A stretch of 64,000 bases of DNA from Akanthomyces muscarius. Lineage: Eukaryota > Ascomycota > Sordariomycetes > Hypocreales > Cordycipitaceae. Within the stretch, counting starts at the first letter, position 1, and each line of letters starts with the position of its first letter. The stretch covers positions 682,001 to 746,000 of the forward strand of contig NW_026611614.1 in the NCBI RefSeq assembly GCF_028009165.1, given 5' to 3'. The position numbers and the translations under genes were made by a program. Of this stretch, positions 21,560 through 33,120 are shown in pieces. Below the pieces are notes generated by a model. The model was given only the letters and a program-made list of their open reading frames with translations, was not told where the DNA came from and ran no database searches.

Positions 21560-22120
21560 AACTGCTTCCTTCTATGACTAATAACTGCCCTGCGTGACAA
21601 CCACCCGCGTAGTGGGCCCACGGAAACGGGGGTTTTTCAGCAGCCTCATCGCATAGTGGGCCCCTTTCTCTGATTATATCGCAACCATTTTCTATAATTA
21701 TGAGACCCTCTACAGAACTATACTTTATTATCCTTAGAAACGATTTAAAAGCGGAAAGCAGCCCAGGCAGTAAGACTCTTTTAGATCGCAAAATAGGCAC
21801 TTAATATCTCATCGCTATTATCCACAAAGGCTGTCAGGTTATCACTCAATATAATCAATCCGGTGGCGGCCACGACGAGGCGGAAACGCTCTAGAAAATC
21901 CTAACTATTGAAGGTTTTATTAAAAAGCTCGAAGTAGGCCTTGCACATATCGATAACGTCACCCTTAAGGAACAGGAAGAGGTAGACGTAGGGTGATTCA
22001 GAGAGACTCTTATAAAATCTTCTCCTTTTCTTAAATTTATAAAGCAACCTAGCAAACATAATTATCGACCCAAATCTCGGGAGTGGCGCGCCTCCTTATA
22101 TAGCGGGATAGGTGCCGCTG
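21560..22120 (-). pseudogene. Decayed coding relic with Gln-to-stop changes
   Basis: One minus-strand frame runs from about 22100 to 21660, including RFGSIIMFARLLYKFKKRRR, YVYLFLFLKGDVIDMCKAYF, DFLERFRLVVAATGLIILSD and KSLTAWAAFRF. It is interrupted only by TAG or TAA at four positions, each one C-to-T change away from CAG or CAA. I do not recognise the protein. The AT-rich composition and the pattern of stops suggest a repeat hit by RIP. Confidence 0.45.
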
Positions 22121-22887
22121 TCCTCGTCATGGTCGCCCTTGCCACCGCTGACAGCTACACCCAGCTGTACACGTGGCACGTATATAATGCCTTTGCCAAC
22201 TGCGAGCTTTGCCATTAAGCATATATAGTTGACCTGGACAACAAGAAACTAGAGATCTTTAGTAGTGTGATTCTGGGAACACAAGCACCAAAGAAAAGCC
22301 GTGCGCTGGCTCGAAGAAATACTCCACATGCTCCAATGTCAAGGTATACTCCCGCGAGGGTGGTGTGTTGAATATCGGTATAATAGAGAGCGCCTTCGAG
22401 TGATCAATCGCGATCTTTAAGAATTAAGTCAATTTAGGTCGAGTTGCTTTATGTAGGTCGATTTCGTGTCTCGCGAGTTGCGGCGGAGCTTCTGGTCTTG
22501 CTCACAGATGTGTTGCTTAAAATAGTGCGGCAGATCTCTTCGAAGCGGTAAAGCACCCAAAGTGTTGATTGTGATTACAGCGTCGTGTAAATACATCACG
22601 TATTGCGCCATCTATCTATGGCGTTCTGCGCGACGATCGACAGTCCCGCTGACTCAATTTGGTATCATTGGCGACAGAATGGTAAACCGCCAAATGCTGC
22701 TCACTTTGCACGATCAATGCCGAATTCGACTGTTATTGCTAGATTATGAGAAAAGTTGCACTTTACCCACAATCGGCGCACAAGAATAGAACCTTGCAAT
22801 ATACAGCTTTTACGTAGAATTCAGCGATGTGCACTGCACAGCACAGAAAGGAACGAGAAGCGCACTGCATAGCTCTGGACCATAGTG
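22121..22887. other. No recognisable gene
   Basis: About 770 bases. Only short open frames; no domain or element ends recognised. Confidence 0.4.
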
Positions 22888-23851
22888 TTATAGCTTTGAC
22901 TCTAGCCCGTCTTTAACCCATCGAAAGACTCCGAAGCTTGATTCTTCAAGTGTGGCCTGAAAACGAACCCCCATCAACAAAACATCCTCATTCCAGTCCT
23001 CACGGGCGGATTCAACGAGTTCATTGTCCCACGCGCCAGAAACTTTTCCTGGCGCCTGGCCATCGTACCATGGCTCTCGAGCTAATTCCACGCGTTTCTT
23101 AGAGGCTTCTCTGATCATGTCCCGCCAAAATCCGCTGCCATCAGGTTTACAAACCTGGGCTGCATACGTTGTCCAGAGACTGGGTAGAATTTCCACGTCT
23201 CGAGAGCAATAATCAACGATCTTGGGGTCAAGAGGCCGCTTGTTGAATATCTCATAGGCATCGTCTTTTTTTGGGGTCGAAAAGCATTTGGCCATGCTTT
23301 TTACATCGAAGCCAGTCAAGTTTTTCTTTACTTGATACCGACAAATCTCTCTCGACACATCGGGCCAAGCCGGAGACACGCTCGGCTGGTCTGTAACCTC
23401 CCGCGTTTGCCGCGAGCTCCATGAGCTGGAGATCTTGTACACCGCCGAGCGCTATTCCGTACAGATTGGAGAGTGCGTCTGAGTCGTTCCGCACGTCAAA
23501 AAAGACCTTTGGGATGGGAAATTCGAGAATAGTCCTTAGGCTATACTCGTCGCGATTTTTGGTGTCAAATGTAGTCTTCCCAAGCTCGTAGACGTCAACA
23601 AGATACGTAACAGCATCAGGGAGAAAGTGCAGCGAAAGTACAGCGATCGAGCCATGACGGCCGAGCTGGACTCCTTCTAGATCGAGGTAGAGCGCTGGGC
23701 GTTCGGTGGGGGGTGGCCTGGTATTAGTCGTCGCAAGCCGGTCAAGCATTCTTTCAAGCGCCGTGACACTACTCACTATTGTGGTGGATGGCGACATGTT
23801 CGATGAGATCATTGATCGATATGATTGCCCTTCTGATGGTTCTCGAGACAT
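22888..23851 (-). pseudogene. DEDDy 3'-5' exonuclease family, copy 1, one-base frameshift
   Basis: The minus frame 23851-23252 starts MSREPSEGQSYRS and carries exonuclease motif I (LYLDLEGVQLGRHGS, Asp and Glu) and motif II (FDVRNDSDALSNLYGI). Frame 23442-22888 then supplies DDAYEIFNKRPLD and motif III (YCSRDVEILP, the Y-x3-D form). The frames meet in a run of seven A (T at 23266-23272): removing one A joins FDPKK directly to DDAYEIF. All DEDDy residues are present. Family knowledge: RNase D/WRN/EXD1-type domains digest or bind RNA or DNA with two metal ions. It lacks the C2H2 fingers of the 52-kb copy. The C-terminal 60 residues differ from other copies. It may be functional if the indel is an assembly error. 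Confidence 0.75.
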
Positions 23852-25131
23852 ACGGCGAATAAGAACCAGCTTACTTTAAGTCTCAGGTTCGTCTCGGAAT
23901 AATCTCGCAATTTTGCCCACGGCCACCCTAACCCCCGGTCGCCTTCTTCTAGTGGCGCCTTCTCAACCTTCGCCGCATTCGGCACAGTAAGCCAGATTCC
24001 CTACTATGTTGTGCAGAGCAGGGACACAAGCTAAGCAGTCCTTAATTTGCAATGCATAAAAGCATTCTTCGATAGTCTCGGTCTCCGACGGCTTGGTTAC
24101 GTTTGGCACCCGCTACTGTCAACATTCTTTTCCTCGACACCCGTCAGAAATAAAGTTTCTCATCTGCGGATAGCCGCCCAACTTTGCAACATTTTTGGCG
24201 AAATAGTTGAAATTCGAAACGCATTTTCGCTCAATACAACGATATTGTATTAACATCCAGTAAGAACCGGCGAGTACAACTTTTTGCTTTTTCTTGCTTT
24301 CTATTCAACGTCTATAATGGACGCGTCGGCGAGTGCAACTTTCTTTGCATGACTAGCGTCTAGGGTAGTGACGGCAGAGCCAGCGCCACCAATCGTGCTC
24401 GACTTCGTCGTTCATCCGCCGCCGGACTTGGTTAGCCCCGATTATGTTCCGAGTATGATTTTTGGTCCGCTCGCCACGATGAACATACGCGAGGTGGGGG
24501 TAGTTGAAGTAAGGCTTGGGTGAACAGAACTCCACACTAGGTTTACACTAGCTTTGGCTTCTCATCTGCCAGTATGGTAAGAAACCGATGCACCACTCGT
24601 CGAGCGAAGACGAAATTTACTAAGGTCAGCTGTCCTTTATAAGCCATAAGCCACTTTGTAGGTGATCATGTAGTGATAAACTGCCTGCGAGTCAAATTAG
24701 TAGTCATTAGAGGCAGAAGTGGTAGAGTGGCTTCCAACTACTTTCTTGCTCCAGTGGCCCACGTTGGATGGCAGCGTAGGCACGAAAAAGACGTTGACGG
24801 GATGAATTTAGTGGAATTGAATTATACTGACACAGCCGCCCCACTTTACCGGAAACGGTGTCAGTTCTAGGCCAATTAAGTCATGAGTTTGGAGGACAAC
24901 TAATATGTACGCTGAGCTTTTCTGCTAAAGAGTTATTAGACGCGGGGTTGGCCATTAAAATGAGTCCTTGAAGCCTAAGGCAACATAAGTCTTGAACAAG
25001 GCACTTTTCTATCTTCTAGTTCGCGGTCCCTACCCTACAGGAAATTATTTCGAACGACATCAAGATGGCGGTGACACCATACGCGAGGTGAGATGCGTAA
25101 TGTGCTCTGTCCAGCTCCTGCTAAGAAGTAG
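23852..25131. other. No supportable gene
   Basis: About 1.3 kb. A 60-codon minus frame at 24353-24535 (containing NQVRRRMNDEVEHDWWRW) looks somewhat protein-like, but I recognise no family and see no partner exons. Confidence 0.4.
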
Positions 25132-25926
25132 CTTTATCTGCTCCCCCCTTTCAAGTTCATTGTTGGTCCAAGCCGGAGCGAACAGATAATCCATTCGGCC
25201 TTTGTGGCGAGACAATCTAAATCACTCGACACTCTGATCAACGGCCCAATGAGAGAAGCGCAGGAACAATTTGTAGTTTGGGAAGAAACAGATGAAGATA
25301 CATTCATTCGCTTCGCTTAACTCGTTTACACAGGATCGTACAGCGAGGGCAGGCCGCGACAGCGACCTATGAGAGATGAGAAACCCGAGGTTCGGGAAAG
25401 TGAGAATTCGGAACCAGCTCCGGCTCCTGCTTCAGCTCCCCGGCGACGCTTTAAACCACCACCAGCAGCGCATTATGACGTGACCTCGACTTCCAAAAAG
25501 CAGGAGCTTTGGAACCAGTTCACAAACCTTTACCCACCATCTCCACGAACCACCGAAACATTCGTCAACACTGCGAGAGATGACTGTTCCGATGTTTTCC
25601 TATCTCATGCCCGCGTGTACGTTTTTGCTGATTATCATGGGATTACCCGTTTGCAGACGTTAGCCCTCCAAGAACTACGTCGGTCATTGGCACGCTTTGT
25701 ACTGTACGATGAAGGTTGCAATCATATCAGCGAGCTTGTTTCCTTCTGCTTTAGTGAGACGGTCGACAAAGAAGAGCAACATGAGCCGTTGAGATCCTTG
25801 GCTTGCTTTTATGCGGCCTGCAAACTAGAAATGCTATGGCAGACCCAGAGGTTTCGAGACTTGGTCGAAACCGTCCACGATTTCCCAAGTTCTCTTATTT
25901 CGCTGTTATTGAATAGACTTGATTAG
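25132..25926 (+). pseudogene. BTB/POZ-domain protein with in-frame stop
   Basis: One frame reads FKFIVGPSRSEQIIHSAFVA, then LINGPMREAQEQ and DEDTFIRFA, then TAA at 25318-25320, then LVYTGSY. After a linker rich in Pro/Ala/Glu it continues with DVFLSHARVYVFADYHGITR and LQTLALQELRRSLARFVLY. This is the order of fungal BTB proteins ('F.VHKA.l...S.....', 'd..TF.RF..y.YTGdY', 'HA.VYVFADKY.I..L..LAL..L'). The stop replaces a position usually Gln or Glu (CAA to TAA is one C-to-T change). An ATG at 25369 could restart translation without half the BTB core. BTB domains mediate dimerisation or Cullin-3 binding. Confidence 0.65.
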
Positions 25927-26504
25927 AGCTTTATATCACAGAGGCATGTAGCCAAAGACATTTCCAATCGATTATGTTCTGATAAGAAAGTCCTATTGCG
26001 TGGGTGTAGCTGCACTTCATGAACTAGTATGTCCGATCTTTCGCGAATCAAGGAAGGCAGATGAGCAAGACTAAACATATACTCACTTGTATCACGGGAA
26101 AGTTGAAAGAACCGTATACTAGCGCTTCGGCAGACAAATTCTCGCCTTACTACAAGCGCTACGGCACAGTGACTGTGCCTCACAAGATGAACGACGGCCG
26201 CGAGAGCGGCGTGGGCGCATCATCCTGCGAGGCGCTCGCACTTGCGCTTCGGGCAAATGCTCCCTCGCCAGATATCGACAGTCAGCCTCTGCCGTAACAG
26301 TGCTGATCGGCTGGTGAGAATGATAAGAGCCCCAGTATTGATTCGGTTCACGTCTGCATTCGGCCGGCCATGCTCCGCATGCGGCAAGAGGAGCTAGCGT
26401 GCCGCGAAGATATCCGCAAGCGGCGAACCACTTCTCCGGAGAGTCCGGGATCATGGAAGAGTAAGGTTGTATAAGCTCAGTGTCACCTCTGTAGAAGAAG
26501 ATTT

Positions 26505-26709
26505 TACCAACACCAAAGAAAAGAAAAGAAAAAGACATCAATCACTACAAACACAAGCTCACACCAGCCGTGGAGAACAGAGACAAAAAAAATAACGAAA
26601 ACGACAAAAGAATAAAAAAATTCTAATCAAATTACCATCAGCAAAGCAAAAGACGAAAGAAAAAAGAGTTGAGAAGCATTTTTCAAAACAATTGACAACA
26701 ATAAATCAA
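26505..26709 (+). promoter_or_regulatory. A-rich leader of the dynamin-like gene
   Basis: About 200 bases of almost pyrimidine-poor, A-rich sequence (AAAGAAAAGAAAAAGAC types) run up to the ATG at 26710. Such A/CA-rich stretches are common in 5' untranslated regions of fungal genes. No TATA element is obvious. Confidence 0.4.
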
Positions 26710-29033
26710 ATGGCCATTAAAAAATCAATCACAATGAAAGACATCCAGGACATGGACAACCCAGAGCGCCTTCGATACTTTCAGGTCATTGACGATCTCC
26801 GGGGCTTTGGCATCAACGAGGACCTACCGCTTCCACAGGTAAGACCTCGTGTCACTGGGCGTTAGTGCAGTTCTAACAACCATCATAGATTGTCGTGGTT
26901 GGGGACCAGTCCAGCGGCAAGTCCTCCCTCCTGGAAGGACTCACCGGTCTCTCGTTTCCCATTGCGTCGGACCTCTGTACTCGCTTCGCCACACAGATCG
27001 TGTTGCGGCGGGTGCTGGGAGAAAAAACGACTGTGAAAGCAACCATCGTCCCGGGCCCGTCTAGTCTTGACGACGATGCGCAGAAAAAGCGGCTGCTCGA
27101 TTTCGACATCGAAATGGACGCGCAGGAACTCATTGGTCCTAAATTCTCTTGGATTCTAGATGAGGTGTCTCAAGACCTGGACGACGAGTTAAATTATCCA
27201 TGCTGATTGTGCATACAGGCTGCTGTGCACATGGGTCTGCCGAACTCAGACGACCAAGATCTTGAGGCGTTGGACAAGCGCTTCTCTGACGATATTTTAC
27301 GGATCGAGATTTCAGGACCTGATCAACATCACCTGAGCGTGGTTGATGTGCCAGGGCTTTTTCATAGTAGGCACTCTCGTCCAGGAATATCGCACCTACT
27401 AACTTCTCAGATCCCACGAAATATCAAACACGCGAGGATCTGTCGGTAATCAGAGGTCTCATCGAAACCTACACGAGGGATGCCCGGACAATTATTCTGT
27501 AAGTAGCATGAAGGAGAAGCAACACTCCGCTAACCTTTCTAGGGCGGTAATGGATGCGCGAAACAACTTGGCCAACCAGGAAGTGTTTAAAATGGCACGC
27601 GCTGCCGATCCTGCCGGTATTCGGACTGTTGGCATCATAACAAAGTGCGATGCATTGCAGTCAGGTGACGAGCAAGGAGTATGTGACGTTACGTGTTGTG
27701 TGACTTTGGCTGACAAGTGCAGGTCCTCCGAATTGCGCAGAATGCCGTGGAGCGGCTTCAGCACGGGTGGTTCGTGATCCGGAATAGGTCGACCAAAGAG
27801 ATACAGGAAGGCGTGACCATCGCTCAGCGACATGAAAACGAGCGTAGATTTTTCCAAGGAGCCCCATGGAATGAACTTCCAAAGGAGCGAATTGGTGTCA
27901 AAGCTTTGAAGCCCTTCCTGGGCCAGCTGCTGTACGAGCACATCCGCCGTGAGTTCCCTGCTCTGGTCAGCGAAATCGAAGCATTGTATAAAGAAACCCA
28001 GAAGAAGGTCGAGGCACTGGGCAGCTCCCGACAGACTGCCACAGAGCAACGTCAGTACCTAACACGCCTGGCCAACCGGTACCAGCGCAATGTGGAAGAT
28101 GCGCTCAAAGGCAATTACGACGAGGAACTTGATCCGCAGAGTCGGCTGAAGCTGCGAATGCACCTTCGCAATCTGGCAGATAAATTCGAGGAGGATATTC
28201 GAACAAAAGGCTACAAGCTGCCGTTCGAACAGGCAAATGGTGTAGTCGATGCCGACTTTCTACAGCATGACAAACCTGTCGAAGCTCCAGACATTATGGG
28301 ATGGATCAGGAAACAGTACAGGGAAGCACGCGGTGCGGAACTGCCCGGCACCGTCAATCCGGCGTTGCTGGTACGCCTATTTCAGCATCAAACGAGCAAT
28401 TGGGGCCAGATCGCTAGCAACTATCTCGAGCAAGTTATGGGTCTTATCACGGACTACACCAAAATGGAATGTCGCCGCGTCGAGGATGATGAGACAATCC
28501 GCTCTTGTCTAGAATCGCTTATACTGTCACATCTCGATGAAGCAAACACCACGGCGCAGAAACGGCTCAAGGACCTGTTAAAAGATGAACGGGGAGGTGT
28601 CTTACAGACCGTGAATCACTACTTTGCAGTAACCCTGGAGAAGATACGCAAAGATCGTCTCCTTGCCCGTCTGAGTGGTCTCAATCTGAAAGAGGAAGGT
28701 TGGGCTTACGCCACGGATCCTGCAAAACTGACGGACATGCTGCATATAAGTAATGAAGACCAAGCTGTGATGGACCTCCATGATGTATTGAAGACATACT
28801 ACAAGGTATCCATGAAGAGATTTGCTGATTATGTGGTGATTATGGTGGTTGAGAGAATCTTGAGCGAGCCAGAAGCTCTCAAGATCTTCTCGCCAGAGTA
28901 CGTAGGTGGTTTGTCAGATTCTTCACTGGCGGAAATTGCTGCAGAAAGCTACACGGCATCGACCACCAGAGTCGATCTTAGGCATCGGTGCGAAAGATAC
29001 CGCCAAGCACTTCAGAAGGCGAAAAGCCTTTGA
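26710..29033 (+). CDS. Dynamin/Mx-like large GTPase, six exons, apparently intact
   Basis: Exons 26710-26838, 26889-27164, 27219-27366, 27411-27498, 27543-27678 and 27723-29033 join in frame to 695 residues. Introns are 44-54 nt, GT-AG; the third has a perfect TACTAAC branch site. G1 is GDQSSGKSS (about residue 48), G3 is DVPG (178) and G4 is TKCD (247), all in the GTPase domain. The middle/stalk follows from RERRFF-type sequence after VLRIAQNAVERLQHGW, and the C-terminal GTPase effector region ends RCERYRQALQKAKSL. A second in-frame ATG at 26734 is an alternative start. There is no PH or Pro-rich domain, as in fungal Vps1/Mx-like and related paralogues. Family role: GTP-driven assembly on membranes. 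Which membrane is unknown. All motifs are intact, so I expect a functional gene. Confidence 0.9.
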
Positions 29034-29442
29034 GAGATTGGCGTTCAGTGCTCCCTGGAGTAGGTTTCTCCCCTCGTGGTTTTCCTACTCCGTGACGCGA
29101 ATGCGGGGGATATTTGGCAATTATCTACTTCTATCAATTACAAGCAACATTGTGAAACTGGTCTTGCATGATAGCCGAATTGTACGACTGGAGAGTATCT
29201 AATCTCCCATTCCATTCGCAAAATATTAATACGTGTTCATACAGTGTTTGATTTATATTATCGACTAGTAAGTATGCTGATGTGTAGTGCTGCACCGAAT
29301 AGAAGCTCCACATGGGTAAAGTGCTTGTGGCAGTAGCCCTGACTGTAATGGGTCTCTTATACCAGCTGTATCCGGCAAACCTCTCCGCTCTACATGTCTC
29401 AACTTCCTTGGCCTCATCGATCTTTTAAAGGTTGCCATGCTA

Positions 29443-30654
29443 TTAAATAGCATTACCCTGCGTCAGTCTGAGACTTATACCCATATCCTGGAAACGCATC
29501 TCTATGTAATTCACAACCTTTCGAAAAGTGGCTGCGCCCCCTGCACACGCGCCGCTCTCGAGGTGCTGTGCCAGCCCGCTCACGGTCGTAAATGATCGGA
29601 CGGTGTTCGATCCCCCACATCCGCTCCCAGACATTTGCACTGGACAATAAATAAACGGTTTGCTATGCGCTGATGACTCGATGTGATGCTGAAGAGCTTT
29701 GGCATCGCGGAAAGGGAGACGCTCGAGAGGACAGAAAGGGCAGCGATGCGAAGGAGACTGTGCGATAAGTACTGCCCAGTCGGAGAGGCTACCGCTCGTT
29801 GGGGTCAAGCAACCATCATCGACAGAGCTCAAGGACAGGCTCGAGGGAGTACGGACGAGACTGGAGCCTCCAGTTGAGGTAACCTCCCTTAAAACACCGT
29901 TGCCAGGCAATTTCGTGATGAGCCCGTCCACGTCATGCTTCAGAATCAGAGCTCTCATCTGGTCCTGGTCCATGCCCGAAGGACAAGAGCCACTTTCGAG
30001 ATGATGAAGCACGGCAGACGGGCTGCGAAACCTGGCTGTGCACAGTGCGCTCGCAAGACAAGTCAGATTGCCCAGCGGCCGATGCGCAAGAGAGCTAAGA
30101 TGCTGCGCCAAAGCATTCTCGGTAGCAAATGTACGCGGGCACTTGCTACACTGCATCTTCAATGATTCGGTACTGTTTTTGGTGTGTTTGTTGCCATTGT
30201 TTTCACTCTTAGGTCCAGTCGAGATAGTTGGGCGTCGGTGAATCTTGTCGTTGAGGTGTTGTTCCAATGCGCCGGCGCTGTTAAATTCGCGGTCGCAGTT
30301 ACAGCAACGGAACTCTGTCGAGTGTCGTGAGCTCTGCATGTGAGCCTTGCATCCCTCGACGGTATTAAATATCATGTTGCAATCACCGCAGTAACAGTGC
30401 CGCTGAGCCTTCTGATGATTACGCAACAACATCTTTCCCGTGAAGGTAATACTGCATCGCGGGCACCGGTGGCAGTGAACGGCATCATTGTGGGCTTTGA
30501 GGCCGTCCGAAGTAGCTAAAATTCGGTTGCAATGCGGGCATACGCAGTGCTTGGTGTCCCGTTTGTGATACTTTGCTGCCTGCCTGGTGGCAAAAGTAGC
30601 ATTGCAAACGTCGCAGGAAGGCATCTTAGCAAAACCGGAGTTCAGGAAGATCAA
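29443..30654 (-). CDS. Multi-C2H2 zinc-finger protein
   Basis: A single 403-codon frame with at least seven C2H2-type units. Clear ones include CDVCNATFATRQAAKYH, CPHCNRILATSDGLKAH, CPRCSITFTGKMLLRNH, CGDCNMIFNTVEGCKAH, CNCDREFNSAGALEQH, CSKCPRTFATENALAQH and CPFCPLERLPFRDAKALQHH; spacing between the two His is 4-5. Two further units near the C-terminus end in Cys instead of the last His. ATG at 30624 (MPSCDVC) may be the true start, since the ten residues before it are hydrophobic and finger 1 follows at once. The short inter-finger links and 4-5 residue His spacing resemble fingers that bind RNA or protein as often as DNA. Finger style resembles the two fingers of the exonuclease fusion at 52 kb. 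Function unknown. Confidence 0.8.
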   Translation of the reverse strand: MIFLNSGFAKMPSCDVCNATFATRQAAKYHKRDTKHCVCPHCNRILATSDGLKAHNDAVHCHRCPRCSITFTGKMLLRNHQKAQRHCYCGDCNMIFNTVEGCKAHMQSSRHSTEFRCCNCDREFNSAGALEQHLNDKIHRRPTISTGPKSENNGNKHTKNSTESLKMQCSKCPRTFATENALAQHLSSLAHRPLGNLTCLASALCTARFRSPSAVLHHLESGSCPSGMDQDQMRALILKHDVDGLITKLPGNGVLREVTSTGGSSLVRTPSSLSLSSVDDGCLTPTSGSLSDWAVLIAQSPSHRCPFCPLERLPFRDAKALQHHIESSAHSKPFIYCPVQMSGSGCGGSNTVRSFTTVSGLAQHLESGACAGGAATFRKVVNYIEMRFQDMGISLRLTQGNAI

Positions 30655-31066
30655 AGAGAAGCTCTGGGGGATCAGTTTTATCTCAATAATGATGCAAGAA
30701 GAGAGTTACTGGAGCCGGTCTCCTGTAGCTCATCAATCTGCTGCTCTCATTTATCTTGGAATAGTGGTAGTGGTTCAGGAATGTTAACCCGCACCAGCCG
30801 GGTCGTCCGTCGCCGGAACTGTCGAGCTGAAATGTAGCCAGCTGACAGAAGGCAGCTGTTTGCAGTGTCTGCAGCAGCTGGAGTTACTGTATTTTACTTC
30901 GGTCCATGCAAGGAGCCCTTCATAACTGTTACGCTCCAAATTCATGCTTTGGGTCGGATGACGGCGGTTCTCATAATTAGAGGTTCCTAGCGCTGAGCAG
31001 TTCCTAGCGCTGAGCGGGAAACGAAGGTAGCAATGGTATTGCCAGTGGGCACAGTCGGCGATATTC

Positions 31067-31811
31067 ATGTTTCTGCAAATTGCTAGGCAAATGGCACATA
31101 TGAATCTGTCTCAATACAAAGCTACAAAAGACGGACAAAGCTGTCAGATATTTAATGCGCCGAAAGCCCTACCTTTCGTAAGAAAAACGAAAGGTTGTGA
31201 ACAGCCTTTTACTAGCACCATGCCCCCTTACACCTGGCTAGGACCGCAGCCCAGTTACAAGTTAGTATACGAGGATGAGAAGAAACATATCGCCAACCTG
31301 ATTGCGGGAGAGGTAGACACTTCTGCCAAAGGTTATTATTCTCATGACCATTGGTACGTGGATGTGGGAGCATCTTGCAAAGAATGAGATGATCATAGAT
31401 TTTGCATTTGCAATAATCGACACTCCGGAGAACCTCAGGCTTCGCTTCCTCAAAGAGCTGCAGCAAAGAAACTTGGATCTTTATAAAACAGCACTTCATC
31501 TGATACACGAAATACAAATGGAATTCGAGGATCCGATGAGATGGTTTTGCATAATTGCAACATGACTTGAGCCAGAGCAGTGCATATGTGCCTGGTGCCA
31601 CAAGAAATGGTGTAGAGACAAAAAAGATATCTGAGTGAGCATGAAGTTTACCACATGCGGCAGGCACGTTTATCACTCAAACTGCGTGGACAAAGCTCGG
31701 GATAATCATGGAGTTGAGGGAAGTGCTTTGGATCACATTCCATGCCACTGCCAGCCACAGCAGTACTTCACAAGCGATGATTATGAGGCACGGCAAAGAT
31801 TGAACAAATAG
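31067..31811 (+). pseudogene. RING-like zinc-binding protein relic
   Basis: From 31344 one frame reads through NEMIIDFAFAIIDTPENLRL and FEDPMRWFCIIAT, then TGA at 31563, then EQCICAWCHKKWC, TGA at about 31632, then CGRHVYHSNCVDKARDNH and PCHCQPQQYF, to TAG at 31809. The Cys/His layout (C-x2-C, C-x-H-x2-H-x2-C, C-x-C) resembles a RING-H2/RING-CH finger, which in E3 ligases binds the E2 enzyme. An upstream open stretch (31067-31387) in another frame may be an earlier exon. Both stops are TGA, one C-to-T from CGA. Probably inactive. Confidence 0.45.
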
Positions 31812-32639
31812 GTACACTATTTTGAAAGCAGGCGCGACATATACATGTCCGGATATTGACATGAATCTTTGCCATTGTTACAATACCATGTTGATACCAT
31901 AAGTTGCAAGTTATATCAACAGAGTTTAATAAATTACACTGAACATTGAAGTTCAGTAGCAACTAAAGCACACCGCACAAATAACTACGCGTACTCGGCT
32001 CAAGGAGGAAAACTACAAGCCAAGAAAGCCGCAGCGGCTCTGTTGGTCCAAGTTTCCTTTCTTTACAGAGCCAAAGCACTTTGGCAGCAGATGTGTCCTT
32101 TGTGCGAGAGGCATGGCGTAGCGTGCAACGCTTGCGATGTCACGGCACGGCGCCAGTTTCGACTGCCACACATCATAATTGGGTAGCGTAAAACTTTTCT
32201 ATTTGAAATGTAGTGACATTCTTTCGACCGACTCGGTATGCAAGTGTACTGGGTAAGGGAATATTCCTAAAAAAAAAGTACTGGTTCAACGAGGCGCAAC
32301 TGCCGCCAATTTACTGTCAAAGCTAGTTCGCTTATGTATTGCAATTTATAAAACGTCGAGTGCGAAGCTACCTCAGTTTCATTTTCGTAGATCTGCTCAG
32401 CAATGCCGTCCAAACCTAGGTAGGGTGACGGCAGAGGTATCTAAATGCATTCTACTAATGGCTGGAACTTCTGCAAAGCTGTAGAATTAGATTGCCCACT
32501 GACGCGGTGAACAAGCATCACGAAACAGCTCAAAGTCGCGTGTCTCGTAGAGATTACATCGTGGAGATTACACAGGGCCCCCTAAGTCAAATCGATAACA
32601 CTGTTGTGGCCACGCTGGCATGAGCCTTATGTTATGGTG
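31812..32639. other. No recognisable gene
   Basis: About 830 bases with short open frames only and no recognised domain. Confidence 0.4.
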
Positions 32640-33120
32640 AGATTGAGTCCAATCGTAGCTGGACATTTAGCACTGAAGATCAACAGGACAGAAGGTGGAC
32701 CTGGAGCATAACGGGGCGAAGTAGCCAAAGTTCTGCTCCTACTGGCCTCGTCGAGCCTGTCGCGTCTGAGGAAGGATAGAAACTCCCCAAAATTCCTCCT
32801 TTTTGTGGCTGCTGTGGCTGCGACGATTCGTGCTATCAAGCGAGAGTCTGTAGGCAAGGGAGAATTCAAGTAGCAGACCGCATCAAGGCCTAGCAGACGG
32901 ACGAGGTTGGCTGGTGAGACGCGCGCAGCTCAAGAGGAATATGAACTCCCTAAACTTCATTTTTTTTGTGGCTGTTATGGCTATGCTAGTCATGCCATCA
33001 AAATTGTGGGCCGCTCAGGCACGCAAAAGGTCACAGCTAGCAGTCACATAAGCAGAAAACTTTCCCAGGGGAGACTTGTTCAAGCGCAGATATCGCCGGG
33101 CGCAGAGCCGGGTACTGGGT
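32640..33120 (+). repeat. Dispersed tandem repeat C, copy 2 (two units)
   Basis: Units begin near 32778 (GAAACTCCCCAAAATTCCTCC) and 32941 (GAACTCCCTAAACTTCATTT), each followed by a T-run, TGTGGCTG and CATCAA. They are separated by sequence shared with copy 1, such as AGACCGCATC.AGGCCTAGCA and AAGAGGA.TATGAACTC. Similarity to 4545-4880 is patchy, about 70-75 percent by eye. Confidence 0.6.

Noticed and set aside
23266..23272. Programmed ribosomal frameshift in the exonuclease
   Set aside because: No known slippery-site context or downstream structure was evident; a homopolymer indel is simpler.
26119..26541. 140-codon minus-strand frame before the dynamin-like gene
   Set aside because: Arg/Cys/Ser-rich, no domain, and its start lies in the A-rich leader of the opposite-strand gene.
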